A model generated the notes under the pieces. The model had not been told where the DNA came from. It saw only the letters and a list, made by a program, of their open reading frames with translations, and did not search any database. From Streptomyces aurantiacus (GTDB taxonomy: Bacteria > Actinomycetota > Actinomycetes > Streptomycetales > Streptomycetaceae): a stretch of 64,000 bases of DNA. Every line of letters starts with the position of its first letter. Within the stretch, counting starts at the first letter, position 1. Below, piece after piece: positions 51,234-60,009 of this stretch. Position numbers and translations under genes: made by a program. The stretch is taken from assembly GCF_027107535.1 (NCBI RefSeq), contig NZ_CP114283.1:7874001-7938000 (forward strand), written 5' to 3'.

Positions 51234-51283
51234 GCCACCGGCAGGCGGCCAGGTCGGGGAAAACCTGGGCGTCTGCCGGTGGC
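51234..51283. other. Nested hairpin in the 51 kb gap
   Basis: GCCACCGGCAG at 51234-51244 pairs perfectly with CTGCCGGTGGC at 51273-51283, and an inner CCAGGT pairs with ACCTGG. A further perfect 10-bp pair, CCGGGCGGCT with AGCCGCCCGG, spans 51301-51339. The cluster sits downstream of the dicarboxylate carrier gene (minus strand) and upstream of the imine-reductase-like gene. Its role is unknown; it may be an RNA end or a structured leader. Confidence 0.55.
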
Positions 51284-51348
51284 CGGGGAGGGGGTGTGGT
51301 CCGGGCGGCTGAGCGACGGGGGAACACCCAGCCGCCCGGGGTTCTGAG

Positions 51349-51380
51349 GGGCGGGTCCCGGGACTTTCCGGGCCCCGCCC
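51349..51380 (-). terminator. Terminator after the dicarboxylate carrier gene
   Basis: GGGCGGGTCCCGG and CCGGGCCCCGCCC pair with one mismatch in 13 around a six-base loop, 10 bases after the stop at 51391. Confidence 0.75.
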
Positions 51381-51390
51381 ACCGGGGCGG

Positions 51391-52791
51391 CTAGGCCTTC
51401 GCGAGGGCCTTGTCGCCGCCGGGCTGCTGCGGCAGCTCCACCGACGCGGAGTCCGAGTCGTCGTGCCCGCCGTGTCCGTCGTCCAGCAGCGTCGTCTCGT
51501 CGAACGGCAACTGCCCGGCGAGCACCTCGTCGACCCGCTGCTTGTCGATCTCCTTCGTCCACGTGCCGATCAGCACGGTCGCCACGGCGTTGCCCGCGAA
51601 GTTCGTCAGGGCGCGCGCCTCGCTCATGAACCGGTCGATGCCGACGATCAGGCCGATGCCGTCCACCAGCGCGGGCTTGTGGGAGGCGAGCCCACCCGCC
51701 AGGGTGGCGAGCCCCGCTCCGGTCACGCCGGCCGCGCCCTTCGAGGCGACCAGCAGGAAGAGCAGCAGCGGAATCTGCTCGCCGACCGACATCGGCGTAC
51801 CCATGGCGTCGGCGATGAACAGCGAGGCCATGGTCATGTAGATCATGGTGCCGTCGAGGTTGAAGGAGTAACCGGTCGGAACGGTGATGCCGACGACCGG
51901 CTTGCTGACGCCCAGGTGCTCCATCTTCGCGATGAGCCGCGGCAGGGCGGACTCGGAGGAGGAGGTGGACAGGATCAGCAGGAACTCACGGCCCAGGTAC
52001 TTGAACAGCGTGAAGATGTTCAGGCCCGCGACGAGCCGCAGCATCGCGCCGAGCACGATGAAGACGAAGAGGAAACAGGTGACGTAGAAGCCGAGCATCA
52101 GCACGGCGAGGCTCTTCAGAGCGTCCACACCGGCCGAACCGGTGACCGCCGCGATGGCGCCGAACGCTCCGATGGGCGCCGCCCACATCACCATCGCGAG
52201 GATGCGGAAGACGAGGCGCTGGATGTGCTCGACGCCCCGCAGGATCGGCGTGCCGGACGAACCCATGGCCTGCAGTGCGAACCCGGCGAGCAGCGCGATG
52301 AGCAGCGTCTGCAGCACCTCTCCGCCGGTGAACGCGGAGACGATCGTGGTCGGGATGATCCCGAGCAGGAACTCCTCGGTGTTCTTCGCCTCGGTGACCT
52401 GGCCCTGACCCGCGTCCTTGACCGCGTCGGTCACGGCGAGACCCGTACCGGGCTCCAGGATGTTGCCGACGACGAGGCCGATGGCCAGCGCGACGAACGA
52501 CATGGCCACGAAGTAGCCGAGCGCGATGCCACCTACCGCGCCGACCTTGGCGGCCTTGCGTACCGAGCCGATGCCCAGCACGATCGTGCAGAAGATGATC
52601 GGGGAGATCATCATCTTGATCAGGTTCACGAAGCCGGTACCGATCGGCTTCAGCTCGACGGCGAAGTCGGGGGCGATCAGACCCACGGCGATTCCGGCGG
52701 CCACGGCGACAATCACCGCGATGTACAGGTAGTGGGTGCGGTCCCGCTTGGCAGCGGGAGCGGCAGGTGCCGTATCGGTTTTGCTGGTCAC
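51391..52791 (-). CDS. Dicarboxylate/amino acid:cation symporter (DctA/GltP family)
   Basis: 466 residues from GTG 52791, which has AAGGAGG six bases before it; an in-frame ATG at 52824 is weaker. The DAACS marks are MMISPIIFCTIVLGIG, the Ser-rich re-entrant loop LSTSSSESALPRL, and GYSFNLDGTMIYM near the second. It imports C4-dicarboxylates or glutamate with cations. It is divergent from the DcuS/DcuR-like sensor and regulator at 52936, a common arrangement where the two-component system controls the carrier, so a C4-dicarboxylate is the likely substrate. Confidence 0.93.
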   Translation of the reverse strand: MTSKTDTAPAAPAAKRDRTHYLYIAVIVAVAAGIAVGLIAPDFAVELKPIGTGFVNLIKMMISPIIFCTIVLGIGSVRKAAKVGAVGGIALGYFVAMSFVALAIGLVVGNILEPGTGLAVTDAVKDAGQGQVTEAKNTEEFLLGIIPTTIVSAFTGGEVLQTLLIALLAGFALQAMGSSGTPILRGVEHIQRLVFRILAMVMWAAPIGAFGAIAAVTGSAGVDALKSLAVLMLGFYVTCFLFVFIVLGAMLRLVAGLNIFTLFKYLGREFLLILSTSSSESALPRLIAKMEHLGVSKPVVGITVPTGYSFNLDGTMIYMTMASLFIADAMGTPMSVGEQIPLLLFLLVASKGAAGVTGAGLATLAGGLASHKPALVDGIGLIVGIDRFMSEARALTNFAGNAVATVLIGTWTKEIDKQRVDEVLAGQLPFDETTLLDDGHGGHDDSDSASVELPQQPGGDKALAKA

Positions 52792-52935
52792 GGCTGCCCT
52801 CCTTGACGACGTCGTCGGCATCATCCGGCGTGCGGCTCACGTCCGGGGGTTGTCGGTGACTATCTCCCGCCCTGTGAGGGCCGTCACCCTTCCGTTCATT
52901 TAGTTCGTACTTATCTGCAGGGGCACACTGTTTGC

Positions 52936-54726
52936 ATGCGCCTCCCCCGTGCCCCCCGACCTCGCAGCCTGGCCGGTCAGCTCTTCGCCATGCAGGCCGT
53001 GCTCGTCGCGGTCGTGGTCGCGGGGTGCGCGCTCTTCACGTACGTCAGCGACCGCAGCCAGGCCGAGGACGCGGCGGGCCGCCAGGCCATGGGGGTGGCC
53101 CGCTCGGTCGCGGACTCCCCCTCCGTACGGGAGGCCATCCGCACCGCGGACCCGACGAAGACGCTGCAGCCCTACGCGCAGGCGGTGCAGCGCGACGCCC
53201 AGGTCGACTTCGTCACGATCATGAACCCCGAGGGCATCCGCTGGACGCACCCCAACAAGGAGCTGATCGGCAAGCACTTCCTCGGCAACACCAGGCGCGC
53301 GCTCCTCGGCGATCCCTTCACCGAGACGTACACCGGCACGCTCGGCGCGTCCATGCGGGCCGTGACGCCGATATACGACGACGACCGCATCGTCGGCCTG
53401 GTCAGTGCGGGGATCAAGGTCGACGAGATAAGCCAGCGGGTCGAGGGCCAGGTCAAGGCCCTGTTCGGGGTCGCGGCCGCCGCTCTGGCCCTGGGCGCTG
53501 TCGGCACGTACGTCATCAACGCCCGGCTGCGCCGCTCCACGCACGGGATGAACGCGGCGGAGCTCAGCCGGATGCACGACTACCACGAGGCCGCCCTGCA
53601 CGCGGTGCGCGAAGGGCTGCTGATGCTGGACGGGCAGTTCCGGGTGGCGCTGATCAACGACGGCGGGCGCGAGCTGCTCGACGTGACCGACGACGTGGTG
53701 GGCCGCTCGGTGGCGGAGGTGGGCCTGCCGACGCCGCTGACGGGGGCGCTGCTGTCCGGCGAGCCGCGCGTGGACGAGGTGCACCTCACCGAGTCGCGCG
53801 TCCTGGTGGTGAACACCTCGCCGGTGTCGGGCGGTGAGCGCCGGGGCACGGTCGTGACCCTGCGTGATGTCACGGAGCTCCAGTCCCTGATGGGTGAGCT
53901 GGACTCGGAGCGCGGATTCACCACGGCACTGCGTTCGCAGGCGCACGAGGCCGCGAACCGTCTGCACACGGTCGTCTCCCTGATCGAGCTGGGCCGGGCG
54001 CAGGAGGCCGTCGACTTCGCCACGGCCGAGCTGGAGCTGGCCCAGGCGCTCACCGACCAGGTGGTCGCGGCGGTCAGCGAGCCCGTCCTCGCCGCGCTGC
54101 TCCTGGGCAAGACCGCCCAGGCGAACGAGCGGGGCGTCGAACTGGTGGTCTCCGAGGACAGCAGCATCGACGACGGCCTGCTCCCGGAGTCGCTCGCCGC
54201 ACGTGACCTGGTGACGGTCCTGGGCAATCTGATCGACAACGCGGTGGACGCGGCGCAGGGCTCGGTCGGCGCCCGGGTGACCGTCACCGCGCTCGCGGAC
54301 GCGCGGGGCCTCGTCCTGCGGGTCACCGACACGGGTGCGGGGGTGGATCCGGCCCACTCGGAGATGGTCTTCCAGCGCGGGTGGTCCACGAAGCCCTCGG
54401 GGCCCGGTGGACGGGGGCTCGGCCTGGCCCTCGTACGGCAGGCGGTGGCCCGTCACGACGGCACGCTGACCGTGGCTCAGGCCCCCGGGGGCGGGGCGTC
54501 CTTCGAAGTACGGCTGCCGCTGCCGCCCGCGGCGCGGGAAAGGACTAAGGTCCACGCCGGACCCGACTCCGCTCTGGACCCCGCACCCGGCTCCGGACCG
54601 GCGCGCGAACCCCGGTCGGCGGGCGGGCACGGACCGGCACGCGAGCCCGGTCCCGAGACCGAGCCCGGCAGTGTGCCCGGGTCCGACTCCGAGCCCGCGC
54701 CGACGCCACACGGAGGCACCGTATGA
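52936..54726 (+). CDS. Sensor histidine kinase, DcuS/CitA type
   Basis: 596 residues from ATG 52936. A first membrane segment (residues ~16-38), an extracytoplasmic PDC sensor with FVTIMNPEGIRWTHPN and PIYDDDRIVGLVSAGI, a second segment (~176-196), a PAS domain, and a kinase core. The phosphorylated histidine is probably His337 in RSQAHEAANRLHTVVSL, of the short CitA form. N box NLIDNAVDAA, G boxes VTDTGAGV and GRGLGLALV. The C-terminal 60 residues are a Pro/Glu/Gly tail. It overlaps the regulator by ATGA. The ligand is probably a C4-dicarboxylate or citrate. Confidence 0.93.
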   Translation: MRLPRAPRPRSLAGQLFAMQAVLVAVVVAGCALFTYVSDRSQAEDAAGRQAMGVARSVADSPSVREAIRTADPTKTLQPYAQAVQRDAQVDFVTIMNPEGIRWTHPNKELIGKHFLGNTRRALLGDPFTETYTGTLGASMRAVTPIYDDDRIVGLVSAGIKVDEISQRVEGQVKALFGVAAAALALGAVGTYVINARLRRSTHGMNAAELSRMHDYHEAALHAVREGLLMLDGQFRVALINDGGRELLDVTDDVVGRSVAEVGLPTPLTGALLSGEPRVDEVHLTESRVLVVNTSPVSGGERRGTVVTLRDVTELQSLMGELDSERGFTTALRSQAHEAANRLHTVVSLIELGRAQEAVDFATAELELAQALTDQVVAAVSEPVLAALLLGKTAQANERGVELVVSEDSSIDDGLLPESLAARDLVTVLGNLIDNAVDAAQGSVGARVTVTALADARGLVLRVTDTGAGVDPAHSEMVFQRGWSTKPSGPGGRGLGLALVRQAVARHDGTLTVAQAPGGGASFEVRLPLPPAARERTKVHAGPDSALDPAPGSGPAREPRSAGGHGPAREPGPETEPGSVPGSDSEPAPTPHGGTV

Positions 54727-55415
54727 ACACGCCTTCCCCGCCCCAGGACATCCGCGTCCTCGTCGTCGAGGACGACCCCGTCGCGGCGGACGCGCATGTC
54801 CTGTACGTGGGGCGGGTGCCCGGGTTCACCGCGGTCGGCAAGGCGCACACCGGCGCGGAGGCCAGACGCGCGCTGGACCGCATGCCCGTGGACCTCCTCC
54901 TGCTCGACCTGCACCTGCCGGACGTCCACGGCCTGCAGCTGGCCCGCTCGCTGCGGGCGGCCGGCCATCACGCGGACGTCATCGCGGTGACGTCGGCGCG
55001 CGACCTCACGGTCGTGCGGGAGGGTGTGTCGCTGGGGGTCGTGCAGTACGTGCTCAAGCCGTTCACCTTCGCGACCCTCCGGGACCGGCTCGTCCGCTAC
55101 GCCGAGTTCCACGCCGCGGCCGGCGAGGCCAGCGGCCAGGACGAGGTCGACCGTGCCCTGGCCACGCTCCGGGCCCCCGGCCCTGCGGCCCTGCCCAAAG
55201 GCCTGAGCTCGCCCACCCTGGAGAAGGTCACGCACGCGCTGCGGGACTCCGAGGAGGGGCTGACCGCGACGGGGGTGGCCGAGGCGGTGGGCATCTCGCG
55301 GATCACGGCCCGGCGGTATCTGGAGCACCTGGTGGACGCCGGGAGGGCCGGCCGCAGTCCCCAGTACGGGCAGGTGGGACGGCCGGAGCTGCAGTACCGC
55401 TGGGTCAAGGGATAG
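54723..55415 (+). CDS. Response regulator, DcuR/CitB type
   Basis: 230 residues, receiver plus HTH. Receiver: acidic pair in VLVVEDDPVAAD, phosphorylated Asp62 in LLLLDLHLPDVHG, Thr/Ser in AVTSARD and Lys112 in YVLKPFTF. A C-terminal winged helix (GVAEAVGISRITARRYLEHL) binds DNA. It is coupled to the sensor gene by the ATGA overlap. The likely target is the divergent dicarboxylate carrier gene. Confidence 0.95.
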   Translation: MNTPSPPQDIRVLVVEDDPVAADAHVLYVGRVPGFTAVGKAHTGAEARRALDRMPVDLLLLDLHLPDVHGLQLARSLRAAGHHADVIAVTSARDLTVVREGVSLGVVQYVLKPFTFATLRDRLVRYAEFHAAAGEASGQDEVDRALATLRAPGPAALPKGLSSPTLEKVTHALRDSEEGLTATGVAEAVGISRITARRYLEHLVDAGRAGRSPQYGQVGRPELQYRWVKG

Positions 55416-55464
55416 CCGCACGCCGGGTGTTCACCGACACTGGCCGTAACCGGCCATCTGCGCA

Positions 55465-55500
55465 AGGTCATTGACCTGAGCCGACCACTCCTCTTAGGTT
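55465..55500 (+). promoter_or_regulatory. Promoter with a palindromic operator before the sugar ABC transporter
   Basis: TTGACC (55471-55476) and TAGGTT (55495-55500) are 18 bases apart and match the HrdB-type promoter pattern well. AGGTCATTGACCT at 55465-55477 is a 13-base palindrome that overlaps the -35 box, as a repressor site would. The site is 90 bases before the GTG start of the solute-binding protein. The bound regulator is not in the window. Confidence 0.6.
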
Positions 55501-55517
55501 CTCGGGGCAGCCGAACC

Positions 55518-55536
55518 CCGACGCCGAAGGCGTCGG
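55518..55536 (+). other. Leader hairpin before the solute-binding protein
   Basis: CCGACGCC at 55518-55525 pairs perfectly with GGCGTCGG at 55529-55536 around GAA. It falls in the mRNA leader, ending five bases before the CAGGAGG ribosome site, so it could affect translation. Confidence 0.5.
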
Positions 55537-55555
55537 CCAGCAGGAGGTCCTGTCC

Positions 55556-56923
55556 GTGCGCCCCACCGCCGTTCCCCTTCTTCTCGCGACCGTGCTCTCG
55601 GCCACCGTGCTCAGCGCCTGCGGCAGCGAGTCCGGCAGCGATCCGGACACCGTGAAGATCTCCTACAAACAGTCGACGGACAACTCGATCCGTGTCATGG
55701 ACACGTATCTCGCCGACGTCAAGGAGCAGTTCGAGAAGGCCAACCCGGGCAAGAAGGTCGAGCTGGTGCCGATCAAGGCCCCGGACTCGGAGTACTACAC
55801 GAAGCTGCAGCAGATGCTCCGCTCCCCGAAGACGGCCCCCGACCTGGTCTACGAGGACACCTTCCTCATCAACTCCGACATCACGAGCGGGTATCTCAAG
55901 CCCCTGGACCCGTACCTCGACGAGTGGGAGGACTGGAACCAGTTCATCGACACGGCGAAGTCGGCGGCGAAGGCGCAGGACGGGAAGACGTACGGCGTGC
56001 CGGACGGCACGGACACCCGGGGCCTCTGGTTCGACAAGGGCATCTTCAAGAGGGCCGGTCTGCCGGCGGACTGGCAGCCGAAGACCTGGGACGACGTCCT
56101 CACGGCGGCCCGGACGATCAAGCAGAAGGTCCCCGGCGTCATCCCCATGAACGTCTACACGGGCAAGCCCGCGGGTGAGGCGGCCACCATGCAGGGCTTC
56201 GAGATGCTCCTGTACGGGACGGCCACCGGCGCCACCGAAAGCCCCCTGTACGACACGGAGTCCGAGAAGTGGATCACCGGGAGCGAGGGTTTCAGGGATT
56301 CGCTCGAGTTCGTCGAGACCGTCTTCGAGGAGAAGCTCGGCCCGGACGTCTCGGACGCCCTCGACCCCAACTTCGCGACCAGGGTGCGCGGTGAGCTCCT
56401 CCCCGAGGGCAGGCTCGGCATCAACCTGGACGGCTCCTGGCTCCCGCAGGACTGGCTGGAGGGCAGCGGCCACGAGTGGCCCGAGTGGTCCGAGAAGCTG
56501 GGTCTCGCGTACATGCCGACGCAGGACGGCCAGGCGCCCGGGAAGGTGAGCATGTCGGGCGGCTGGACCTGGGCGATCCCGAGCAAGGCGGCCAACCCGG
56601 ACCTGGCGTTCGACTTCATCAAGACGATGCAGACGAAGGAGAACGCGCAGAAGTGGTACATCGCCAACTCCGGTATCGCGGTGCGCACGGACGTGGCCGA
56701 GGACCCGGCGTACGTGCAGGCGCAGCCCGGCATCGAGTTCTTCACGGAGCTGGTGTCGAACACGCACTACCGCCCTGCGTATCCCGCGTACCCGAGGGTC
56801 TCCACGGCCATCCAGGAGGCGATGGAGGGTGTGACGACGGGTGACAGCTCGGTCGAGGAGGCGGCGAGCCGCTACGACGAGGAACTGAAGACGGCGACGG
56901 ACAACCAGATCATCAAGAAGTGA
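55556..56923 (+). CDS. Sugar ABC transporter, solute-binding lipoprotein
   Basis: 455 residues from GTG 55556 with CAGGAGG at 55541-55547. The signal ends at a lipobox VLSAC with Cys22. The rest is a family 1 (MalE-type) binding protein: IRVMDTYLADVKEQFEKANP, then APDLVYEDTFLINSDI, KTYGVPDGTDTRGLWFDKG, and MSGGWTWAIPSKAANPDLAFDFI. It brings an oligosaccharide or glycoside to the two permeases that follow at 7 and 1 bases. The sugar cannot be told. Confidence 0.93.
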   Translation: MRPTAVPLLLATVLSATVLSACGSESGSDPDTVKISYKQSTDNSIRVMDTYLADVKEQFEKANPGKKVELVPIKAPDSEYYTKLQQMLRSPKTAPDLVYEDTFLINSDITSGYLKPLDPYLDEWEDWNQFIDTAKSAAKAQDGKTYGVPDGTDTRGLWFDKGIFKRAGLPADWQPKTWDDVLTAARTIKQKVPGVIPMNVYTGKPAGEAATMQGFEMLLYGTATGATESPLYDTESEKWITGSEGFRDSLEFVETVFEEKLGPDVSDALDPNFATRVRGELLPEGRLGINLDGSWLPQDWLEGSGHEWPEWSEKLGLAYMPTQDGQAPGKVSMSGGWTWAIPSKAANPDLAFDFIKTMQTKENAQKWYIANSGIAVRTDVAEDPAYVQAQPGIEFFTELVSNTHYRPAYPAYPRVSTAIQEAMEGVTTGDSSVEEAASRYDEELKTATDNQIIKK

Positions 56924-56930
56924 GCGCCGG

Positions 56931-57860
56931 GTGAGCGTCACCCGGCGGGAACCTGGCCTCGGCGGGCGGGGAGCGGGTGTCGCAGCGGTCAGCCGCTCCA
57001 GCCCGCTGCGCGCCCTCTCCCGGGCCCTTCCCGTCGCCCCCGCCCTCGTCCTGCTGATCCTGTTCCTCGCCGGTCCCATCGCGTACTGCGCCTACATCGC
57101 CTTCACCGACCTCCAGCTCACCGGTCAGGCCGAGTCGTCCTTCACGGGCTTCGACAACTTCCGTACCGCCTTCCGCGACGAGGCGTTCCTCAACGCCGTG
57201 TGGCTGACGCTGGTGTTCACGGTGCTGTCGTCGCTGGTCGGCCAGAACACGCTGGGGCTCGCGCTGGCGTCCCTGATGCAGCGGGCGTCGAAGCCGGTGC
57301 GTACGGTCGTGGGGGGAATCGTCATCACGGCGTGGGTGCTCCCGGAGGTGGTGGCCGGCTTCCTCCTCTACGCGTTCTTCCGCCGCGAGGGCACCCTGAA
57401 CGCCGTCCTCGACTGGCTCCATCTGCCGTCCCAGAACTGGCTGTTCACGCTCCCGATCCTGGCGGTGTCGTTCGCGAACGTCTGGCGGGGTACGGCCTTC
57501 TCGATGCTGGTCTACTCGGCCGCCCTGAACGAGATCCCGAAGGAGATCACGGAGGCCGCGGAGGTGGACGGCGCGGGCGGCTGGCGCCGCATGTGGCACA
57601 TCACGCTCCCGATGATCCGCCGTTCCATCGGCACGAACCTGATGCTCAACACCCTCCAGACCCTCTCGGTCTTCGGCCTGATCTGGGTCATGACGCGGGG
57701 CGGCCCGGGAAACCGCAGCCAGACCCTCCCTCTCTTCATGTACGAACAGGCCTTCCAGAAGAGCATGATCGGCTACGGCACGGCGGTCGCCCTGCTGCTG
57801 CTGGTGGTGGGCTCCCTGTTCTCGCTCGTCTACATGCGCCTGCTGCGGACGGAGGTCTGA
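56931..57860 (+). CDS. Sugar ABC transporter permease, MalF type
   Basis: 309 residues from GTG 56931. Six membrane segments; the cytoplasmic EAA loop reads EAAEVDGAGGWRRMWHITLP. It follows the binding protein by 7 bases and precedes the second permease by 1 base. No ATPase gene is in the cluster; in Streptomyces such transporters are powered by the shared MsiK ATPase encoded elsewhere. Confidence 0.93.
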   Translation: MSVTRREPGLGGRGAGVAAVSRSSPLRALSRALPVAPALVLLILFLAGPIAYCAYIAFTDLQLTGQAESSFTGFDNFRTAFRDEAFLNAVWLTLVFTVLSSLVGQNTLGLALASLMQRASKPVRTVVGGIVITAWVLPEVVAGFLLYAFFRREGTLNAVLDWLHLPSQNWLFTLPILAVSFANVWRGTAFSMLVYSAALNEIPKEITEAAEVDGAGGWRRMWHITLPMIRRSIGTNLMLNTLQTLSVFGLIWVMTRGGPGNRSQTLPLFMYEQAFQKSMIGYGTAVALLLLVVGSLFSLVYMRLLRTEV

Positions 57861-57861
57861 G

Positions 57862-58707
57862 ATGGCCGCGCGCCGGACCCTCAACTCCCGTCGCGACACC
57901 CGCCGTCACGCCGCGGACGCGGGCCTTCTGTTCGTGGCGGCGGCCTTCGTCCTCCCGCTGGCCTGGGTGGTCCTGTCCGCCCTGGACCCACGCGCCGGAC
58001 TGAAGGTGAAGCTGCCCGACGGTGTCACCCTCGACAACTTCGACGCGGTCCTGAAGCCGGAGATCACCTTCACTCCCCTGCTCAACAGCCTGATCCTGTG
58101 CGGCAGCGCGACGCTGCTGACGGTGGTCTGCGCGGCCCTCGCCGCGTATCCGCTCTCCCGTTTCCGCTCACGCCTGAACAGGCCGTTCCTTCTGACGATC
58201 CTGTTCGCGACGAGCCTGCCGATCACGGCGATCATGGTTCCGGTGTACGCGCTGTTCGTCCAGGTGAACCTGATCGACACGATGCGGGGCACGATCTTCT
58301 TCTTCACCGCGTCCCAACTGCCGTTCGCCATCTGGCTGATGAAGAACTTCATGGACGGGGTGCCGAAGGAGCTGGAGGAGGCGGCCTGGACGGACGGCGC
58401 CTCGTCGTTCCAGTCGCTGCTGCGCATCGTGCTGCCGCTGATGGGGCCGGGCGTCGCGGTGGTGACCGTCTTCGCGTTCGTGATGATGTGGGGGAACTTC
58501 TTCGTCCCGTTCATGCTGCTGCTCACACCGGACCAGATGCCGGCGTCGGTCAGCATCAACGACTTCTTCGGAAACCGCGGGACGGTGGTCTACGGGCAGC
58601 TGGCGGCCTTCTCGATCATCTACTCGACACCGGTGATCCTGCTGTACGTACTGGTGGCCCGGCGGCTGGGCGGGGGCTTCGCCCTGGGCGGGGCCGTGAA
58701 GGGATAG
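57862..58707 (+). CDS. Sugar ABC transporter permease, MalG type
   Basis: 281 residues from ATG 57862. Six membrane segments; EAA loop EAAWTDGASSFQSLLRIVLP. It closes the three-gene transporter operon. No glycosidase or sugar regulator follows, so the substrate stays open. Confidence 0.93.
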   Translation: MAARRTLNSRRDTRRHAADAGLLFVAAAFVLPLAWVVLSALDPRAGLKVKLPDGVTLDNFDAVLKPEITFTPLLNSLILCGSATLLTVVCAALAAYPLSRFRSRLNRPFLLTILFATSLPITAIMVPVYALFVQVNLIDTMRGTIFFFTASQLPFAIWLMKNFMDGVPKELEEAAWTDGASSFQSLLRIVLPLMGPGVAVVTVFAFVMMWGNFFVPFMLLLTPDQMPASVSINDFFGNRGTVVYGQLAAFSIIYSTPVILLYVLVARRLGGGFALGGAVKG

Positions 58708-59086
58708 GAGCCCCCGGTCACGGCCGGCCGGGGCGTGCGGTCCGTCGAGGGGTGGAGGCGGACCGGGCGACGGACCGGCCGACGCGGGCGTCGTGCCGGG
58801 AGAGCGGAGCGCAAGGATTGCGCCGCGGGTTTTCCCCCTTCACACGGCCGGCCGACGTGTCGACCATGCCGTACTCGTCTTCGATGTCCGCCCACACGGG
58901 CGACACCCGCGGCGCCCCGTGCGCGCCCAAGGTCGTCGGATGCCGGAAGTCCGGCGCCCGGCAGCCGCTCGTGAATATGCCCGTCGATCCTGCTCACGGC
59001 GCTTGCCAACTGCGGACCCACCTTCCGGCCCGCCCGTACGGGCCCTTCGCCGTCCCTCGTGATCGCCCGCGCCGGCCGCCCGCCGG
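58708..59086. other. 379-bp gap, no gene supported
   Basis: Several short open frames cross it in every phase. One on the minus strand from about 58930 starts MGAHGAPRVSPVWADIEDEYG but changes to Arg/Pro-rich text, and I recognise no family in it. No strong hairpin or promoter was found. Confidence 0.5.
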
Positions 59087-59917
59087 ATGATCTCCAGCCA
59101 CCCCGAACAGACCCGGACAGGCATCCGAAACCGTAGGTTCGCACAATCCGTGATCCTGGCCGAACAGACCGTAGTCACCGCAGTCCGCCACCCGTACGTT
59201 GTGCGCGTGCACCAACCGTCGGACCATCAGCCCACCCCGCCCTTCGACGCCTCGGCCGCCCGTAAGCTCCGCGACGCCCTCGGCATGGGGCCCGAGCACG
59301 TCGCCTACGGGATGCGGACCTCGTTCGGACTGCCCCATGTGACGCCCGATCTGGTCGCCGCCTGGGAGCGGCGCCTGGCCACTCCCAGCCACGGTGAACT
59401 CACCGCGCTCGCAGGCGTGTTGTGGTGTTCTCCGGGTGATCTCATCGGCGCGCCCCGGACGTTGCGCGAGCACCGCGCGGCCCGGGGCCTCGCGGCCGAG
59501 GACGTCGCGCGCGCCGTGGGACTCGAACTCCTCGCGTACGTACGGATGGAGGAGGCCGACGAGTGGCGCGGCAGCGAGCGGCAGGCGTCGGCGCTCGCCG
59601 AGGTGCTCGACCTCTCGCTGGCGGACCTCGTCACGGTCACAGGGCGAGAGTCGAAGCTGGCGGAGATGCTGCGCAGCGCGGTGACGACGCGCTGGCAGGC
59701 GTACGTCCGCCCGGTGGGCAAGCTGCTGCCGATGGAGCGCCGGCTCGTGGGCCACACACTGCGGGCACTGCACGCCGAGTACCAGGGTCGGATGGTGGCG
59801 ACGCTGACCTGGGGCGCCGGTGCGGCGGTCGCCGACGCCGACGACGCGGGCCGGGACTTCCTGGACCGGATCGTCGACCGTTTCTGGTGGACGGTCCGGC
59901 GCGACAGCGCCTACTGA
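59087..59917 (+). CDS. Helix-turn-helix protein (XRE-like), start uncertain
   Basis: Up to 276 residues. The part from GTG 59201 on (RVHQPSDHQPTPPFDASAARKLRDAL) reads as protein; upstream codons to ATG 59087 are less convincing, and neither start has a good ribosome site. Two HTH-like units are seen: residues ~55-120 (PEHVAYGMRTSFGLPHVTPDL) and a second, cleaner one, LREHRAARGLAAEDVARAVG. The C-terminal 80 residues are helical and unassigned. It stands alone between the sugar transporter and pfkA. Confidence 0.75.
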   Translation: MISSHPEQTRTGIRNRRFAQSVILAEQTVVTAVRHPYVVRVHQPSDHQPTPPFDASAARKLRDALGMGPEHVAYGMRTSFGLPHVTPDLVAAWERRLATPSHGELTALAGVLWCSPGDLIGAPRTLREHRAARGLAAEDVARAVGLELLAYVRMEEADEWRGSERQASALAEVLDLSLADLVTVTGRESKLAEMLRSAVTTRWQAYVRPVGKLLPMERRLVGHTLRALHAEYQGRMVATLTWGAGAAVADADDAGRDFLDRIVDRFWWTVRRDSAY

Positions 59918-59939
59918 GCCCCGCCCGGGCCGCTGAGGC

Positions 59940-59964
59940 GCGGGCCGGCCCGGGCCCGGCCCGC
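59940..59964. terminator. Terminator between the HTH gene and pfkA
   Basis: GCGGGCCGG at 59940-59948 pairs perfectly with CCGGCCCGC at 59956-59964. It lies between two converging genes and can serve both. Confidence 0.65.
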
Positions 59965-60009
59965 TGAGGCCGGCGCCGCGGGCCCGCAGGAGTCCCTGGT
60001 GCCGCGGCG

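Noticed and set aside
58718..58930. A small minus-strand gene opening MGAHGAPRVSPVWADIEDEYG
   Set aside because: Only the first ~20 residues look protein-like; the rest is Arg/Pro-rich and there is no family match or clear ribosome site.
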